The notes under the pieces were generated by a model that searched no databases, was not told the origin of the DNA, and worked only from the letters and a program-made list of their open reading frames with translations. The position numbers were made by a program, and so were the translations under genes. DNA of 64,000 nt. Source: Pyxidicoccus parkwaysis (GTDB taxonomy: Bacteria; Myxococcota; Myxococcia; Myxococcales; Myxococcaceae). The stretch lies in the NCBI RefSeq assembly GCF_017301735.1, contig NZ_CP071090.1, forward strand, positions 8,670,001 to 8,734,000, read 5' to 3'. Of this stretch, positions 8,497-16,960 are shown piece after piece (position 1 is the stretch's first letter; each line of letters starts with the position of its first letter).

Positions 8497-8535
8497 GGGC
8501 CCGGCCCCACCGCTCGGGTGGAGACCGGGCCCTTT
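8497..8535. terminator. Bidirectional terminator hairpin
   Basis: GGGCCCGG (8497-8504) pairs with CCGGGCCC (8525-8532), with an inner CCACC/GGTGG stem, and is followed by TTT. It lies between convergent genes (DUF4476 on plus, M23 lipoprotein on minus). Confidence 0.7.
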
Positions 8536-8554
8536 CAACTCGGCCTCACGCGGC

Positions 8555-10363
8555 CTACTGGCAGGTGCCGCTGCCCTTGTCGAAGATGGCCGTGAAGTTG
8601 GCGCCGTTGTTGTACACCTGCACCTTCTTCAGGCTGTACCCCATGGCGGACTCGGTGTTGTGCGCCGTCTGGTACGTGGACATGGCGGCGTTGACGTAGA
8701 CGTGGGGCGTGCAGCCGCTGGCGTCATTGGCGATGTACGCGAAGCGCGGCGGGCTGACGGTGGGGTCCGCGACGATGTTCTCCACGTGCAGCCCCTGCGC
8801 GGGCAGCGAGGCAATCTCCGACTCGGCATACGCCTGCGTCGCGCTGTAGCGCAGCCAGCGCGTGCTGTCGGAGTTGCTGAAGAGCACCGCGTAGTACTGC
8901 ACGCCCGCCTCGCGGTACGGGAAGATGTCCTCCACGCGCCAGCCCGCGTTCACCACGTACGTCGTGTAGAGCGAGTCCAGGCTGGCCTGCGTCAGCCGGT
9001 GCTCGAAGCGCGTCGACTCGTTGGTGCGCAGCTTGCCGAAGAGGGTGCTGTAGCGGGCATTGCCGGCCCCATCGATGCGGATGCGCGTCTCGCGCGGCAC
9101 GTAGCCGGCCTGCCGCCACTGCTCCACCACCGTGTCGAAGCCCGCGCTGTCCAGGCCGGCCTGCACGCCCCAGTTCTTGTCACTGGAGTACTGGTACGAG
9201 CCCGCCACCTTCAGCACGCCGCTCTGCTCGTAGAAGCTGAGCGTCTGCGGCCGGTAGCTCATGCCGCTGTAGTACTCGGGTTGCTCGACGAAGGTGTCCC
9301 AGGTGACGTTGTGGAAGTCCGGGTAGTGCGGCAGCCACAGGCGCGGGTAGTACGTGGGCTGGAAGTCGGCGTAGCAGCCGGAGGACTGCTTCTCGTAGAC
9401 GCCGTAGGGGTCCACCTCCACGACGACCTTCGGGTCCGTGGGCGTGGGCACGGCGATGTACACGTGCAGGTGGTTTCTGGCGTGATTGCTCGCGGGCTTG
9501 CCGTCCGCCGCGAAGGGGCTGGCCGTCATCGTGTTGCCGGACTTCGCAATCTTCTGACCCTGCGTCACCCACTGGCCCGGCACGACGGTGATGGTGTCGC
9601 TGTCGGTGCCCCACGACGGGTGGTTCGGGTAGTTCTGCGCCATCAACTTGTAGCCCGAACACTCAGTGTCCCCCACGGGGCACGTCAGGGCCTTCACGGC
9701 GGCCACGTCGTGGGCGCGGCCGTTCCGCAGGTGCATGTAGAAGCTATAAATCTTCTTCCCGTTGGCGCCGGTGTGCTCGATGACGATGGTGTTGCCGCCA
9801 CCGCCCGGGGGCCCGTCGAAGTAGACGGCGATGACCTTGCCGTCCGCGACGGCCAGCACGTCGAAGCTGGGGTCCTTGTCGTCGGGCGTGTTGTCGCGGC
9901 TGATGTCCAGGCCGCGGTGGATGCCACCGCCGTTGTAGCGCCAGGCATGGCCCAGGTTCACCTCGGTGCCGGCGATGTACGGCGAGTTCGCGGTGAAGGG
10001 CAGCTTCAGCGGCAGCGGAGTGCGAATGCCGCGCAGGAACGCCTGCGCCTCGGCGGGGGTGGCGAAGGCCGCGTACGGGCTCTTCAGGGCGGTGAGCATC
10101 CGGTTCTGCAGGTCCGTCTTCGTGGCGGAGGCCGGCATGGCATCCACGGACTCGCGCCACTCCTCCAGCGCGCCGCCGTAGACCGTGCTGATGGACTCGT
10201 AGCCGGAGGGGTCCGGGGTGATGCAGGTCTCGGCAACCGAGTCGACCAATTCGGGCTGTGCCTGCTGGCCCAGGGCCTTGGTTGGAGTGTCGTTGAAAGG
10301 AGCTCCACACGCGGTGAGGACGAGTGGGAGAAGCGCCGCGGAAGAAAACAGTTTTGGGTTCAT
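8555..10363 (-). CDS. M23-family metallopeptidase lipoprotein with C-terminal tandem-repeat domain
   Basis: This 602-residue lipoprotein has a lipobox ending at Cys19 (LVLTAC). Residues about 120-330 form an M23 (LytM) endopeptidase domain with zinc and catalytic residues in HRGLD (His149, Asp153), YMHL (His211) and HLH (His298, His300), so an intact active site on peptidoglycan cross-links is likely. From about 375 to the end, aromatic repeats (YYAVLFSNSDSTRWLRY and neighbours) match the bacterial tandem repeat domain seen in serine-hydrolase-linked proteins. ATG 10363 is chosen over an in-frame start nine codons upstream because it opens the signal peptide. It could be a cell-wall hydrolase used in predation or remodelling. 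Confidence 0.82.
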   Translation of the reverse strand: MNPKLFSSAALLPLVLTACGAPFNDTPTKALGQQAQPELVDSVAETCITPDPSGYESISTVYGGALEEWRESVDAMPASATKTDLQNRMLTALKSPYAAFATPAEAQAFLRGIRTPLPLKLPFTANSPYIAGTEVNLGHAWRYNGGGIHRGLDISRDNTPDDKDPSFDVLAVADGKVIAVYFDGPPGGGGNTIVIEHTGANGKKIYSFYMHLRNGRAHDVAAVKALTCPVGDTECSGYKLMAQNYPNHPSWGTDSDTITVVPGQWVTQGQKIAKSGNTMTASPFAADGKPASNHARNHLHVYIAVPTPTDPKVVVEVDPYGVYEKQSSGCYADFQPTYYPRLWLPHYPDFHNVTWDTFVEQPEYYSGMSYRPQTLSFYEQSGVLKVAGSYQYSSDKNWGVQAGLDSAGFDTVVEQWRQAGYVPRETRIRIDGAGNARYSTLFGKLRTNESTRFEHRLTQASLDSLYTTYVVNAGWRVEDIFPYREAGVQYYAVLFSNSDSTRWLRYSATQAYAESEIASLPAQGLHVENIVADPTVSPPRFAYIANDASGCTPHVYVNAAMSTYQTAHNTESAMGYSLKKVQVYNNGANFTAIFDKGSGTCQ

Positions 10364-10564
10364 GTCCCTGTCAACGGGAGCCGCCCGCAAGGTTCCTCAC
10401 GGCGACTTTCTGTCAGCTCCGCGCGGCGAAGCGTTGAGCGGCGAGCACCTGAGAAGACGTGACACGCGGGGCGATTGAGCCCTCCGGTCGCCGTTCCTAC
10501 CCTGCCCGGCCTCACACACCCGTGTGCGTGCCCGCCTGGAGTGGCGAGGCAAGGAGGAGGAACC

Positions 10565-10957
10565 ATGAGCCTGCAGGACAGCTACAAGGACGTTCTGGAT
10601 GTCGCGAAGACCGTGGGTGCCCAGGTCGAGCCTCGCGAGGAGAACGGCAAGCTCATCATCAAGGGGAAGGTGGGCTACGCGTTCGACCGCGACCGCATCT
10701 GGGACCAGATCAAGGCGAAGCACTCGAACTGGCAGAACGAAATCATGGTGATGCTCGACGTGACGCACAACGACCCGTATGGCGTCTACACCGTCAAGTC
10801 GGGCGACACGCTGAGCAAGCTCGCCAAGGACATCTACGGGGACATGAAGCTCTACCCGAAGATTTTCGAGCTCAACAAGGACCAGCTCAAGAACCCCGAC
10901 ACCATCAAGGTCGGCCAGGTCCTCAAGCTGCCGCCCAAGTCCATTGCCAACGCCTGA
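10565..10957 (+). CDS. LysM protein with BON-like N-terminus (KbpA/YgaU-type)
   Basis: This 130-residue soluble protein has an N-terminal region (about 1-75) resembling a BON domain and a LysM domain from about 80 to 127 ([19 protein letters not shown] ... [10 protein letters not shown]). The same order is seen in E. coli KbpA/YgaU, a cytoplasmic potassium-binding protein, and in phage-derived XkdP-like proteins. There is no signal peptide. The start at 10565 has an excellent AAGGAGGAGG just upstream; a longer in-frame start would bury that site inside the gene. Confidence 0.8.
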   Translation: MSLQDSYKDVLDVAKTVGAQVEPREENGKLIIKGKVGYAFDRDRIWDQIKAKHSNWQNEIMVMLDVTHNDPYGVYTVKSGDTLSKLAKDIYGDMKLYPKIFELNKDQLKNPDTIKVGQVLKLPPKSIANA

Positions 10958-10976
10958 GGCGTGACACGGGCCCGGG

Positions 10977-11000
10977 GCCCGGGGACACGCTGCCCCGGGC
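10977..11000. terminator. GC-rich hairpin between convergent genes
   Basis: GCCCGGGG (10977-10984) and CCCCGGGC (10993-11000) form a perfect 8-bp stem with an 8-base loop, between the LysM gene and the amine oxidase gene that converge here. There is no T-tract. Confidence 0.5.
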
Positions 11001-11006
11001 CTCGCT

Positions 11007-12650
11007 TCACAGCCAGCTCGCCTCGCGCCGTCCCAGCTCCGCGAGGACGCGCTCCGCGGCCTTCACGCCGAACCAGTTGGCCTCCTCGAAGAGGGCCATG
11101 CCGCCCAGGTCCGTGTGCGCGAAGTGCAGGCTGCGCCCCAGGCTCTCGCGGGCCGCCTGCTTCGCCGCGCTCCACATGAAGCCAGGAGAGGGCCGCACCA
11201 TGGCGTGGCCCCAGCGCTGGACTTCCAGCCGCTGCGCCTGCTCGGCGATGCCCGGGTGCGCCGGCAGCAGGTCCGCCATGACGAGCGCCTCCCAGTCCGC
11301 GTAGCTCGCGGACAGCGCCTTCTCGCGCTCCGCCTTCGCGTCCGCGCCGGACATGGGGAGGTACCACGTGAGGACGGTGGGGCCGCGCTCGTCCTGGCGG
11401 AGCTGCTGGTGCGTGGCGACGACGTAGCCCAGGCTGCGGCTCTCGTAGAAGACGTTGTCCCAGGCCAGCGGGAAGCCCCGCGAGCGCGGCGGCGAGGACA
11501 GCGTCAGGTTGGCCACCACCCAGGGCCCGTAGGTGAAGGCGCCGAGCCACTCGGGGCGCTGCTGGCGCCACGGGGCCACGACGTGCGCCGCGACGAAGCG
11601 CGGGCAGGCCAGCACCACCTGCCGAGCCTGAAAGGAGCGTGGCTTTCCCGTGCCGGCTTCGAGCGCGTCCACGCGGCAGCCGTGCTCATTGGGCTCCACG
11701 GTGTGCACCAGCACGTTGCGCTCGACGGCGGCGGGCGGCAGCGCGGACTGGAGCTGCTTCACCAGCCGGCCATTGCCCTCGGGCCAGGACAGGAAGCCCT
11801 CGCTGCGCTCGCCCTTTCCGTCCTGCCGCGCGGCGAAGTACCAGATGCCGGCCCAGGCGGAGACATGCTCGGACGTGGTGCCGTAGTCGTCGCGGCAGGC
11901 GTAGTCCACCAGCCACTTCAGGCGGGCGGACGTGAAGCCCTCGCGCGTGAGCCACGCGGCCATGCTGAGCCCGTCGAGCGCCGTCCACTCCGCGTCGTCG
12001 CTGGACAGCGCGGAGGGCACGGCGAAGGCCTTGCGTCCCTTCGCATCTCTCGCGGCGGCGAAGGCGTTCATCCGCGCGTCGAAGCGCTCCAGCTCCGCGA
12101 CGTCCTGCGGGCTCGCTCCCGCGCGCAGGTAGAGGCCTTCGTACCAGTGGCCCCGGTAGAAGAGGCGCTCCTCCGGTTCGTGGATGAGCAGCGTCTCCTC
12201 GAAGGTGGGGTGGTCTTCCGAGTCGGTGCCGGTGACGGCGCCCATCTCACGGAGCAGCCGCACCACGGGGCCCCGGTCCTCCAGCGGCGCGGGCAGGTAG
12301 TGCGCGCCCCACGGATACGCGGACACGGCGTTGTGGCCGGAGCGCGACGTGCCACCCGCCTCGGCCTCCAATTCCAGGACGCGCACGCCCTTCAGGCCCG
12401 CGCCCGCGAGGCGCCACGCCGCGGACAGCCCCGCGATGCCCGCGCCCACGACGAGCACATCCACCGGCTCCAGCACGTCCGCGCGAGGCAGCGGCCCACC
12501 GCGCAGCTTGTGTCCCGTGTCCACCGCGCGGTCGACGATGGCACCGGGCACGGGCTCACGAGGCGCCACGCGCTTGCACGCACTGGCAGCCACCGCCGAG
12601 CCGAGGAACGCGGCCACCAGCTCCCGCCGCGTCAGTTCCACCGCCGCCAC
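11007..12650 (-). CDS. FAD-dependent amine oxidase-type oxidoreductase
   Basis: This 547-residue protein has an N-terminal twin-arginine-like stretch (TRRELVAAFLG) and a lipobox-like AASAC (Cys25), so Tat export with lipid anchoring is possible. The dinucleotide-binding fingerprint VGAGIAGLSAA sits near residues 68-78, followed by the acidic ELEAEAGGTSRSG FAD loop of the monoamine/polyamine oxidase superfamily. The C-terminal GMALFEEANWFG region closes the FAD site. It is the last gene of the polyamine operon and overlaps the upstream membrane aminopropyltransferase gene by 19 bp. A polyamine substrate is therefore plausible: it could oxidise what the operon makes. That substrate is inference. 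Confidence 0.8.
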   Translation of the reverse strand: MAAVELTRRELVAAFLGSAVAASACKRVAPREPVPGAIVDRAVDTGHKLRGGPLPRADVLEPVDVLVVGAGIAGLSAAWRLAGAGLKGVRVLELEAEAGGTSRSGHNAVSAYPWGAHYLPAPLEDRGPVVRLLREMGAVTGTDSEDHPTFEETLLIHEPEERLFYRGHWYEGLYLRAGASPQDVAELERFDARMNAFAAARDAKGRKAFAVPSALSSDDAEWTALDGLSMAAWLTREGFTSARLKWLVDYACRDDYGTTSEHVSAWAGIWYFAARQDGKGERSEGFLSWPEGNGRLVKQLQSALPPAAVERNVLVHTVEPNEHGCRVDALEAGTGKPRSFQARQVVLACPRFVAAHVVAPWRQQRPEWLGAFTYGPWVVANLTLSSPPRSRGFPLAWDNVFYESRSLGYVVATHQQLRQDERGPTVLTWYLPMSGADAKAEREKALSASYADWEALVMADLLPAHPGIAEQAQRLEVQRWGHAMVRPSPGFMWSAAKQAARESLGRSLHFAHTDLGGMALFEEANWFGVKAAERVLAELGRREASWL

Positions 12651-14128
12651 TCCTCCTCGTAGTAGTGCACGAGGACCTGGTTGTTCAGCCGGTTCACCTC
12701 CGCGGGCACCGGCCCCATGTCCGGAGGGAACTGCGTCAGCGAGTCCAGCGTGGACTCATCCAGGAACTGCAACCCCTCCGGCAGCGCCCGGTGCCGAGCG
12801 GGCGCCTCGTGCGCCACCAGCACGTAGCCCCACTCTCCGAACGACGGCACCAGCGCGTGGTACGGCTGCGTCCAGAAGCCCGCCGCCTTGAGCGTCTGCT
12901 CCACGCACCAGAACGAGCGCCGCGCGAACAGCGGGCTGGTGCTCTGCACCACCGCCACCCCGTCCGGCGCCAACCGCTTCTTCAAGAGCTTGTAGAACCC
13001 CGTCGTGTACAGCTTCCCCAGCGCGAAGTTGTTCGGGTCCGGGAAGTCCACCACCACCACGTCGTACTGCTCGTCCCCTTCCGCGAGGAAGCGCATGGCA
13101 TCCGTGTTCAGCACCCGCATCTTCGGGTCCGTCATCGAGTGCCTGTTGAGCTTCACCAGCTCGTTGAAGCTCGTCGCCAGCCCCGTAATCGCCGGGTCCA
13201 GGTCCACCAGCGTCACCGAGCGCACCTCCGGGTGACGCAGCACCTCGCGCGCGGCCAGCCCGTCCCCACCGCCGAGGATGAGCACCCGCTCCACCTTCCC
13301 CGCCCGCACCATGGCCGGATGCACCAGCGACTCGTGGTACCGGTACTCGTCGATGCTCGCGAACTGGAGATTGCCATTGAGGAACAGCGAGAAGCCCCGC
13401 TTGCCGCGCGTCAGGATGATGCGCTGGTACGGCGAGCTGGACGCGTGCACCACGTCGTCCGCGTAGAGCTGGTCCTCGTAGAACGTGGTGAGCCTGTCCC
13501 CCAGCGCGAAGCCCGCCAGCAGGAACACCGTCAGCACCACCGCCTTGACGCGCAGCCGCAGCGGGTTGCCGAGCAGCGGCGCCAACAGCCACGTGCTCCA
13601 CAGCCCCACGCCCGCATTCAGGATGCCGAACAGCAGCGACGTGCGCACCAGCCCCAGCTTGGGCACCAGGAGCAGCGGAAACGCGACGCTCGCCGCCAGC
13701 GCGCCCAGGTAGTCCAGCGACAGCACCTGGCTGACCAAATCTTTGAACTTGAGCTGGTCCTTCAGGATGCGGAGCAGCAGCGGAATCTCCAGCCCCACCA
13801 GCGTGCCAATGGCAATCACGCTGCCGTACAGCGCCACCTGGAACAGGCTGGTCAGCGTGAAGGTGAGGAACAGCAGCGGCGCGCACAGGCCGCCCAGCAG
13901 CGCCACGGCCAGCTCCACCTCCACGAAGCGCTGCGCCACCCCGCGCTCGATGTAGCGCGACAGGTAGCTGCCGATGCCCATGGCGAACAGGTAGCCGCCG
14001 ATGACGGTGGAGAACTGGGTGATGGAGTCCCCGAGCAGGTAGCTCGCGAGCGCCCCGACGACGAGCTCGTAGATGAGCCCGCACGTCGCGATGACGAGGA
14101 CGGTGATGTACAGCAGCGTCTTGTTCAC
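12632..14128 (-). CDS. Membrane-embedded spermidine synthase-like aminopropyltransferase
   Basis: This 498-residue protein has about seven to eight transmembrane helices in residues 5-220 and then a spermidine synthase (SpeE-fold) domain. The SAM-type motif VLILGGGDGLAAREVL, the acidic VDLDPAI and the catalytic VVVDFPDPN are all present. Aminopropyltransferases move the propylamine group of decarboxylated SAM to putrescine or a similar amine. The decarboxylated SAM could come from the speD gene that opens this operon. The membrane fusion form is typical of clusters with DUF350 and DUF4178 genes. Its start is 28 bp after the DUF350 stop. Confidence 0.85.
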   Translation of the reverse strand: MNKTLLYITVLVIATCGLIYELVVGALASYLLGDSITQFSTVIGGYLFAMGIGSYLSRYIERGVAQRFVEVELAVALLGGLCAPLLFLTFTLTSLFQVALYGSVIAIGTLVGLEIPLLLRILKDQLKFKDLVSQVLSLDYLGALAASVAFPLLLVPKLGLVRTSLLFGILNAGVGLWSTWLLAPLLGNPLRLRVKAVVLTVFLLAGFALGDRLTTFYEDQLYADDVVHASSSPYQRIILTRGKRGFSLFLNGNLQFASIDEYRYHESLVHPAMVRAGKVERVLILGGGDGLAAREVLRHPEVRSVTLVDLDPAITGLATSFNELVKLNRHSMTDPKMRVLNTDAMRFLAEGDEQYDVVVVDFPDPNNFALGKLYTTGFYKLLKKRLAPDGVAVVQSTSPLFARRSFWCVEQTLKAAGFWTQPYHALVPSFGEWGYVLVAHEAPARHRALPEGLQFLDESTLDSLTQFPPDMGPVPAEVNRLNNQVLVHYYEEEWRRWN

Positions 14129-14156
14129 GTCGTCACTTCACTTCTCACGGGGCCGC

Positions 14157-14384
14157 TCAGCCGCTGATGGCGGCCGCCACGATGATGGCCAGGCCGATGA
14201 TGAAGGAGCCGATGACGATGCCGAGCGCCGTGTTCTGGTCGACCTCCAGCTCCTTGTTCACGTCGAAGGGCAGGATGAGGCGGATGACGTAGAAGCCCGC
14301 CACGAACACCGCCAGGCCGATGAGCGAGTAGATGACGCTCGCCAGCACTCCCTCCAGGCTCACCACCACTCCGAGCAGCAACAT
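14157..14384 (-). CDS. DUF350 small membrane protein
   Basis: This 75-residue protein has two transmembrane helices and the DUF350 pattern (VIYSLIGLAVFVAGFYVI ... ELEVDQNTALGIVIGSFII). DUF350 proteins are small inner-membrane proteins of unknown activity found beside PspA-like, DUF4178 and aminopropyltransferase genes in envelope-stress-type operons. The start at 14384 overlaps the stop of the 53-codon gene by one base (TGATG), and GGGAGG lies six bases upstream inside that gene. An in-frame start ten codons earlier is less likely. Confidence 0.82.
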   Translation of the reverse strand: MLLLGVVVSLEGVLASVIYSLIGLAVFVAGFYVIRLILPFDVNKELEVDQNTALGIVIGSFIIGLAIIVAAAISG

Positions 14385-14545
14385 CACTTGCCTCCCTGGT
14401 AGCCACCGGTCCACAGCAGGATGCCGCCCGGCCCGCGCCGCACGTTGCCCGGCACCTGTTCCTTCTCCTCGTTGCTGAAGGGCTGCCAGCCCGTAAACGA
14501 CAGGGCCGCATAGACCAGCAGCACGAGCCCACCGAAGTACTTCAT
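14384..14545 (-). CDS. 53-residue membrane peptide of the polyamine operon
   Basis: This gene is too short for ordinary gene callers. ATG at 14545 is preceded by GGAGG seven bases upstream and opens 53 codons that begin MKYFGGLVLLVYAALSF, one hydrophobic helix, followed by a polar tail with NVRRGPGGILLW and a Gly-rich end. The stop shares one base with the DUF350 start (TGATG), a classic coupling arrangement. Its position between DUF4178 and DUF350 argues for a real gene product in the same membrane complex. I recognise no named family. Confidence 0.68.
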   Translation of the reverse strand: MKYFGGLVLLVYAALSFTGWQPFSNEEKEQVPGNVRRGPGGILLWTGGYQGGK

Positions 14546-14570
14546 TCCGTGCCTCCGTGAGTCATGTGGC

Positions 14571-16478
14571 CTAATCCGAGTCCGCGAGGTTGCTCTCCGC
14601 CCAGCGCTGCGTTTCGAAGCCGTGCGAGCGGAACAGCGCCCACGCGGGGCCCACCAGCAGCAGGATGAACGCGACGCAGAACCAGCTCCCGTTGGGCGAG
14701 TCGTGCGTGAGCGTCACGTTGAAGGCTCGCGGGCGCGCCGGCCCCGGGTCGAAGGACGCCGTGGTGCGCAGCACGTACTTGCCCGGCGGCAGCGGGGACA
14801 GCTTCGTGCTCCCCGAGTGCGAGCCCTCGCTCCACGAGCCGTCGCTGTCGGTGCCGCTGTAGTAGCTCAGCTCCTCGTAGAACCCCACCACCTCGCCCGT
14901 GTCCTGATTGACGAGGTCGCCCTGGATGCCCAGCCAGTCGTTGTCGAGCGCGGCGGAGGAGACCTCCACCTCCATGTTGCCGCGCTTGGGCAATTCGAAT
15001 GGCTCGCTGAAGTGCATCGCCGTGGGCGTGCCGGGCTGCGCGTCCGCGGGCACCGTCACCGCCTCCTCCAGCACCTTGCGGTTGTCCGCGCGCACGGTGA
15101 AGAAGCCGGCCAGGACGAACAGGCCCAACAGCCACATCAGCGTCCACTTGAAGGTGGAGGCCATCCCCGCCTTGTGCGGATTGGGCTCGCTGGGGGCGAT
15201 GCCCTGAGGCTTCGGCAGGGACTCCTTCAGCCCGAAGGCGTCCTTCACCACACCGGGCGCGAGGTACTCGCCGTGGGTGTACGTCACCTCGTCCTCGGTG
15301 GCGTCGACATTCACGGAGTACGGCGGCGCCACGTACTCGGTGGCCTTCGCGCGCTCGCCCGCCGTCACCTCCCAGTAGAACTCGCCCAGCACCGCCTCGG
15401 TGACGGCCGTGACTTGCTGGAAGGCCTTGTAGCGGCGGCGGTCGTAGAAGGCGGCCACGCCGGGGACGAGCTGCACGTCACCGGCGGCCATCGGCTTCAG
15501 GAACACCCAGTGGCCGTTGGAGTGCATCAGCCACGTGAAGCCGCGCGCCGGGTGGTAGAGGAGGTACTCCTCCCACGGGTAGCGCACGCCCTCCACGGTG
15601 CACGAGCGCACCAGGTAGCCGATGCACAGCCACTCCGTGCCATCCAGCGTGCCCTTCGCGCCCAGCGGGATGAGGGGCGTCTCGGAGGGCTTCTCCAGGA
15701 GGCGCAGGAAGGACAGCCTCCCCTGGCTGACGTCCAGCAGCGCGCCGCAGTAGGGGCACGCCACGCGCAGCGACTTGTCCGGCGCGCGCAGCTCCAGCGG
15801 GCCGTTGCAGTTGGTGCAGCGCGCCTGCTTCAGCTCCACCCTTTGAGCGCGCGGGCGGAGCTGGCTGGCGGCGATGCCGAGCTGCTCCAGCTTCAGCGCC
15901 TCGCCGGTGAAGACCTCCGGGTCCTGCGCGCGGGTGCCGAAGTCCAGCGTGAGGAAGGTGCCCTTGGGGCCGGTGGCGTCCACGTACCAGCTGTCTTCCG
16001 TGGGGTCCACGTCGCTGGGGAGCTGTCCCTCCGCGGACACCACGCGCCCATGGCCACGCTCCTCAATCACCCACGCGCGGTTGCGCAGGCGCAGGCGCTC
16101 ACCGGGCGCCAGCCCTTCCAGCGGAAGCCCCTCCTCCACGCCCGCTTCGAAGAGCAGGTGGAAGGCGCCCTCGGACTCGCTAATCCAGCCGGTGCGGCCG
16201 TCGTCGAACTCGACGTACCACTCGTCCCACGGGCCCGCGCCGTGGTCCTTCTGGAGGTGGCCGATGATGCGGTAGCCCGTGCGCGCGTAGCGTCCCTCCG
16301 CGCCCAGCTGCAGCGGCGAGTCGGTGGGGACGATGCGGCCAATCTTCCCGTGCGCCTCGAAGGTGGCCCCGCTGCGCGCCACCACCGTCTGGCAGTGCGC
16401 GCACACCACCACCTGCGCCGAGCCGGCGGTGAACTCAATCGTCGCGCCGCATGATGGACACTGGCCCTGCTGCGTCAC
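14571..16478 (-). CDS. DUF4178 protein with two zinc ribbons and membrane anchors
   Basis: This 635-residue protein opens with a zinc ribbon (CPSC at 7-10, CAHC at 26-29) and has a DUF4178 domain (about 55-190; YRIIGHLQKD, WDEWYVEFDDG). A second ribbon follows (CTNC ... CPYC, about 216-245), then a second DUF4178 domain (about 265-400; WLCIGYLVRS, YPWEEYLLY). Two membrane helices lie near residues 440-465 and the C-terminus, flanking an extracytoplasmic beta domain. The start is GTG at 16478, overlapping the speD stop by four bases (GTGA). DUF4178 is of unknown function but recurs with DUF350 and SpeD/SpeE-like genes, so it probably forms an envelope complex with them. Confidence 0.82.
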   Translation of the reverse strand: MTQQGQCPSCGATIEFTAGSAQVVVCAHCQTVVARSGATFEAHGKIGRIVPTDSPLQLGAEGRYARTGYRIIGHLQKDHGAGPWDEWYVEFDDGRTGWISESEGAFHLLFEAGVEEGLPLEGLAPGERLRLRNRAWVIEERGHGRVVSAEGQLPSDVDPTEDSWYVDATGPKGTFLTLDFGTRAQDPEVFTGEALKLEQLGIAASQLRPRAQRVELKQARCTNCNGPLELRAPDKSLRVACPYCGALLDVSQGRLSFLRLLEKPSETPLIPLGAKGTLDGTEWLCIGYLVRSCTVEGVRYPWEEYLLYHPARGFTWLMHSNGHWVFLKPMAAGDVQLVPGVAAFYDRRRYKAFQQVTAVTEAVLGEFYWEVTAGERAKATEYVAPPYSVNVDATEDEVTYTHGEYLAPGVVKDAFGLKESLPKPQGIAPSEPNPHKAGMASTFKWTLMWLLGLFVLAGFFTVRADNRKVLEEAVTVPADAQPGTPTAMHFSEPFELPKRGNMEVEVSSAALDNDWLGIQGDLVNQDTGEVVGFYEELSYYSGTDSDGSWSEGSHSGSTKLSPLPPGKYVLRTTASFDPGPARPRAFNVTLTHDSPNGSWFCVAFILLLVGPAWALFRSHGFETQRWAESNLADSD

Positions 16479-16861
16479 GCCACCCCTCCCCGCTTCAGCT
16501 CACGCACGGTGCAGGACGCCGCGCCCAGGTGGCGCGTGAGCAGGGACTCGAAGTCCGGGCGCGCGCGGGTGCGGCAGCAATAGACGTTGAGCGCGGCGAA
16601 GCCGTGCTCCGGGAAGGTGTGGATGGTGAGGTGGCTCTCCGCCAGGAGCGTCAGGCCGGTGATGCCGCCCGGCTCCGGGAAGACGTGCCACTGCGGCTGG
16701 CCCACCACCTTCAGCGACAACAGGACGATGAGCTCCTCGAAGAGCGCGGCGAGCGCGGCCGCGTCCTTGAGGCGCTCGGGCGCGCAGCCGCTGGCGTCCA
16801 CCAGCCACTCCTGTCCTGTCGTCAGCGTCGGAACCCCTCCTGCGTGCCGGCTTTCTATCAT
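16475..16861 (-). CDS. speD: S-adenosylmethionine decarboxylase proenzyme
   Basis: This 128-residue protein of the bacterial class 1B family makes decarboxylated SAM, the aminopropyl donor for polyamine synthesis. The self-cleavage motif is present: ESH with Ser76, which becomes the pyruvoyl group, then His81 and Cys96 at the spacings seen in the Thermotoga enzyme (Ser63/His68/Cys83). The start at 16861 is set by family length; an alternative ATG lies nine codons upstream. It is the first gene of a six-gene minus-strand operon and its stop overlaps the DUF4178 start. The 99-bp gap to the divergent lipase-like gene should hold its promoter. Confidence 0.88.
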   Translation of the reverse strand: MIESRHAGGVPTLTTGQEWLVDASGCAPERLKDAAALAALFEELIVLLSLKVVGQPQWHVFPEPGGITGLTLLAESHLTIHTFPEHGFAALNVYCCRTRARPDFESLLTRHLGAASCTVRELKRGGVA

Positions 16862-16960
16862 GTCGCCTGCCCTCGAAGGTGAGCCCATGTCGGCCACCCG
16901 GGCAGGCGTGGCGGGGCCATTGGCGCGACGCGTCCGCTTCCCGGTACGCTTCCGCGCGAG

